A stretch of DNA of 6,046 nt from Candidatus Peregrinibacteria bacterium (GTDB taxonomy: Bacteria > Patescibacteriota > Gracilibacteria > UBA1369 > JACRIC01). The number at the start of each line of letters is the position of its first letter. The first letter of the stretch is position 1. This document shows positions 4,750 through 6,046 of the stretch, in pieces. The notes under the pieces are model-generated. The model had not been told where the DNA came from. It saw nothing but the letters and a program-made list of their open reading frames with translations, and did no database searches. Both the position numbers and the translations under genes were made by a program. The DNA is taken from positions 1 to 6,046 of the forward strand of contig JACRIC010000062.1 in assembly GCA_016235915.1 (NCBI GenBank), read 5' to 3'.

Positions 4750-6046
4750 TCACATATCCCCCATTCCGCCCATGCCACCCATTCCACCCATGCCTCCTCC
4801 CATACCAGGAGCAGATGACTTTTCCTCGGGAATATCCGTCACCGCGGCCTCCATGGTCAGAAAAATCGCAGACACCGATGCAGCATTTTGCAGAGCCGAA
4901 CGCGTCACTTTTTTCGGATCCACAATTCCGCGCTCAATCATATTCACATATTCGCCTTTTTCAGCATCATATCCGACACCAACTTTCTGTTTTTTCACCG
5001 CTTCAACCACCACCGCTCCCTCTTGACCCGCATTCGAAGCAATCTGATACACGGGAGACTCCAGAGCCTTCCTCACAATATGCACACCAGTTTGTTCATC
5101 ATCATTCTCCAGTTTCAAGGAATCCAATATTCTCGCCGCCTGAAGCAACGCCGTTCCACCTCCTGACACAATCCCCTCTTCCACCGCCGCTTTTGTGGCG
5201 CTCAAAGCATCCTCAATGCGATGTTTTCTCTCTTTGAGCTCCACTTCCGTCGCGGCGCCTACCTTAATAATGCCGACTCCTCCTGACAGCTTTGCCAACC
5301 GTTCTTGCAATTTCTCTCGATCAAATTCCGAATCGGTTTTATCCAATAAAACCTTAATTTCCTTCACGCGAGCCGCGATCGCCTTCTGATCGCCATGTCC
5401 TTCGATAATCGTTGTTTTTTCTTTATCGGAAATAACTTTTCGCGCCTGACCGAGATCGTCTAACGTGGCATTTTCCAATTTCAACCCAACTTCCTCGGAA
5501 ATCACTTTTCCTCCTGTCAAAACAGCAATATCCCTTAACATCTCCTTGCGACGATCCCCGAAAGCCGGCGCTTTCACAGCCAAAACATTAAACGTGCCAC
5601 GAAGTTTATTCACCACAAACGTCGCGAGCGCCTCTCCTTCAACATCTTCGGCAATAATCACGATATCTTTCTGTCCACTCTTCGCCAATTTTTCAAGAAG
5701 CGGAAGAATCTCTTGCACCGAAGCAATTTTTTTATCGGTAATGAGAATCCTCACATTTTCATACACCGCCTGCATACTCGCCGGATCCGTCACCATATAA
5801 GGAGAAACGTATCCATTATCAAACTGCATGCCTTCCACCACTTCCTTATCAAGACCGAAAGTCTGAGACTCTTCCACGGTGATCACCCCATCTTTTCCCA
5901 CCAAATCCATCACTTCGGAAATCAGCCGTCCAACTTCAGGATTTTGTGCTGAAATCGTGGCCACTTGCGCAATTTCCTCTTTGGAAGAAATATCCTTTTT
6001 GACTTTTTCCAATTCCTTCACGATAGCCGCCACGGCTTTTTCAATG
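4750..6046 (-). CDS. groEL: Chaperonin GroEL (Hsp60), N-terminus cut by the window edge
   Basis: GroEL forms the double-ring ATP-driven folding chamber of the cytoplasm, working with GroES. The visible 431 complete codons start at [12 protein letters not shown], which aligns with about residue 119 of E. coli GroEL, so roughly 118 N-terminal residues, including the DGTTT nucleotide loop, lie outside the window. Visible landmarks include [69 protein letters not shown] and [31 protein letters not shown] carries the catalytic Asp equivalent to E. coli D398 (codon 5211-5209). VSGGGTALL and [16 protein letters not shown] follow, and the tail is Gly-Gly-Met-rich as in other GroELs. The inner GTG at 6033 is an internal valine, not the start. 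The gene ends with TGA and is followed by a strong terminator. No groES is seen; it would lie upstream of groEL, outside the window. Confidence 0.98.
   Translation of the reverse strand, partial: IEKAVAAIVKELEKVKKDISSKEEIAQVATISAQNPEVGRLISEVMDLVGKDGVITVEESQTFGLDKEVVEGMQFDNGYVSPYMVTDPASMQAVYENVRILITDKKIASVQEILPLLEKLAKSGQKDIVIIAEDVEGEALATFVVNKLRGTFNVLAVKAPAFGDRRKEMLRDIAVLTGGKVISEEVGLKLENATLDDLGQARKVISDKEKTTIIEGHGDQKAIAARVKEIKVLLDKTDSEFDREKLQERLAKLSGGVGIIKVGAATEVELKERKHRIEDALSATKAAVEEGIVSGGGTALLQAARILDSLKLENDDEQTGVHIVRKALESPVYQIASNAGQEGAVVVEAVKKQKVGVGYDAEKGEYVNMIERGIVDPKKVTRSALQNAASVSAIFLTMEAAVTDIPEEKSSAPGMGGGMGGMGGMGGMGDM
4762..4797 (-). repeat. Four 9-bp tandem units coding the GroEL GGM tail
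   Basis: Four consecutive 9-bp units of the form CATNCCNCC (plus strand) encode Gly-Gly-Met repeats at the GroEL C-terminus. The units differ mainly at silent positions. GGM tails are known for the family and lie inside the folding chamber. The repeat is a coding feature and has no independent role as DNA that I can see. Confidence 0.85.

Larger units (their letters stand above)
4652..4750 (-). other. 32-codon ORF overlapping the groEL stop, carrying the ENxALLR motif
   Basis: An ATG at 4750-4748 overlaps the groEL stop by one base (TGATG) and opens 32 codons beginning [12 protein letters not shown] and ending LKNV, stopped by TAG at 4654-4652. The predicted peptide is basic in its first half. 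The same ENxALLR reading appears after the rseP stop (63-84). The groEL terminator hairpin lies inside the ORF, so most transcripts should end before its stop codon. This argues against a stable product. It could be a translationally coupled small peptide, a decayed repeat that once coded, or chance. I do not recognise a family. Confidence 0.25.

Noticed and set aside
81..4752. UGA recoded as glycine (Gracilibacteria/Absconditabacteria-type code)
   Set aside because: TGA ends groEL right after the GGM tail, and also ends rseP and the small membrane-protein gene at sensible lengths. No in-frame TGA interrupts a conserved region.
4242..5237. Long 331-codon open frame on the plus strand across the pilT-groEL junction
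   Set aside because: It is antisense to the well-conserved pilT and groEL coding sequences, spans their terminator and promoter, and its translation is low-complexity (Pro/Ser/His/Arg-rich), as expected of a shadow frame.
6031..6033. GTG at 6033 as the groEL start
   Set aside because: The frame continues to the window edge with conserved GroEL residues (IEKA), so the GTG is an internal valine and the gene is cut by the window.

Overview
Everything that looks like a real gene in this window lies on the minus strand, so transcription runs from high to low coordinates. The window shows a compact housekeeping segment of a bacterial chromosome. No phage, insertion sequence, CRISPR array, tRNA or rRNA is visible. 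The standard bacterial code fits: TGA ends groEL, the small membrane-protein gene and rseP at the expected family lengths. None of the five starts inside the window has a clear Shine-Dalgarno sequence. Short GAGC-NTGTCGAA palindromes occur between genes. These traits, with moderate GC by eye and a PilT ATPase beside core translation genes, would suit a candidate-phyla (Patescibacteria/CPR-like) or other uncultured bacterium. That placement is only an inference from context.

Layout in order of transcription: (1) the 3' three-quarters of groEL enters from the right edge (6046 to 4750). (2) It is followed by a strong rho-independent terminator (4665-4698). The terminator sits inside a 32-codon ORF that overlaps the groEL stop and carries an ENxALLR-coding motif. 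(3) An extended -10 promoter (4626-4654) precedes pilT (4595 to 3534). (4) After a 65-bp spacer come a 119-aa tail-anchored hypothetical protein (3468-3109), pyrH (UMP kinase, 3112-2396) and frr (ribosome recycling factor, 2385-1825). Hypothetical and pyrH overlap by 4 nt, and pyrH and frr are 10 bp apart. (5) A 109-bp spacer holds two hairpin-forming copies of a GAGC-NTGTCGAA repeat in opposite orientation plus a degenerate half copy. (6) rseP (1715 to 81) encodes a site-2 metalloprotease with three tandem PDZ domains instead of the usual one or two. (7) A near-consensus promoter (56-84) overlaps the rseP stop and points into a gene that starts at about position 19 and runs off the left edge.

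Functionally, pyrH and frr are a classic pair (pyrimidine nucleotide supply and ribosome recycling). rseP and groEL belong to envelope and protein quality control. pilT powers pilus retraction, and its partner genes are not in the window. The less ordinary material is the extra PDZ domain of RseP, the repeat-supplied alternative start of rseP, the recurring motif just after stop codons, and the small tail-anchored protein. No clearly new multi-gene system is visible.
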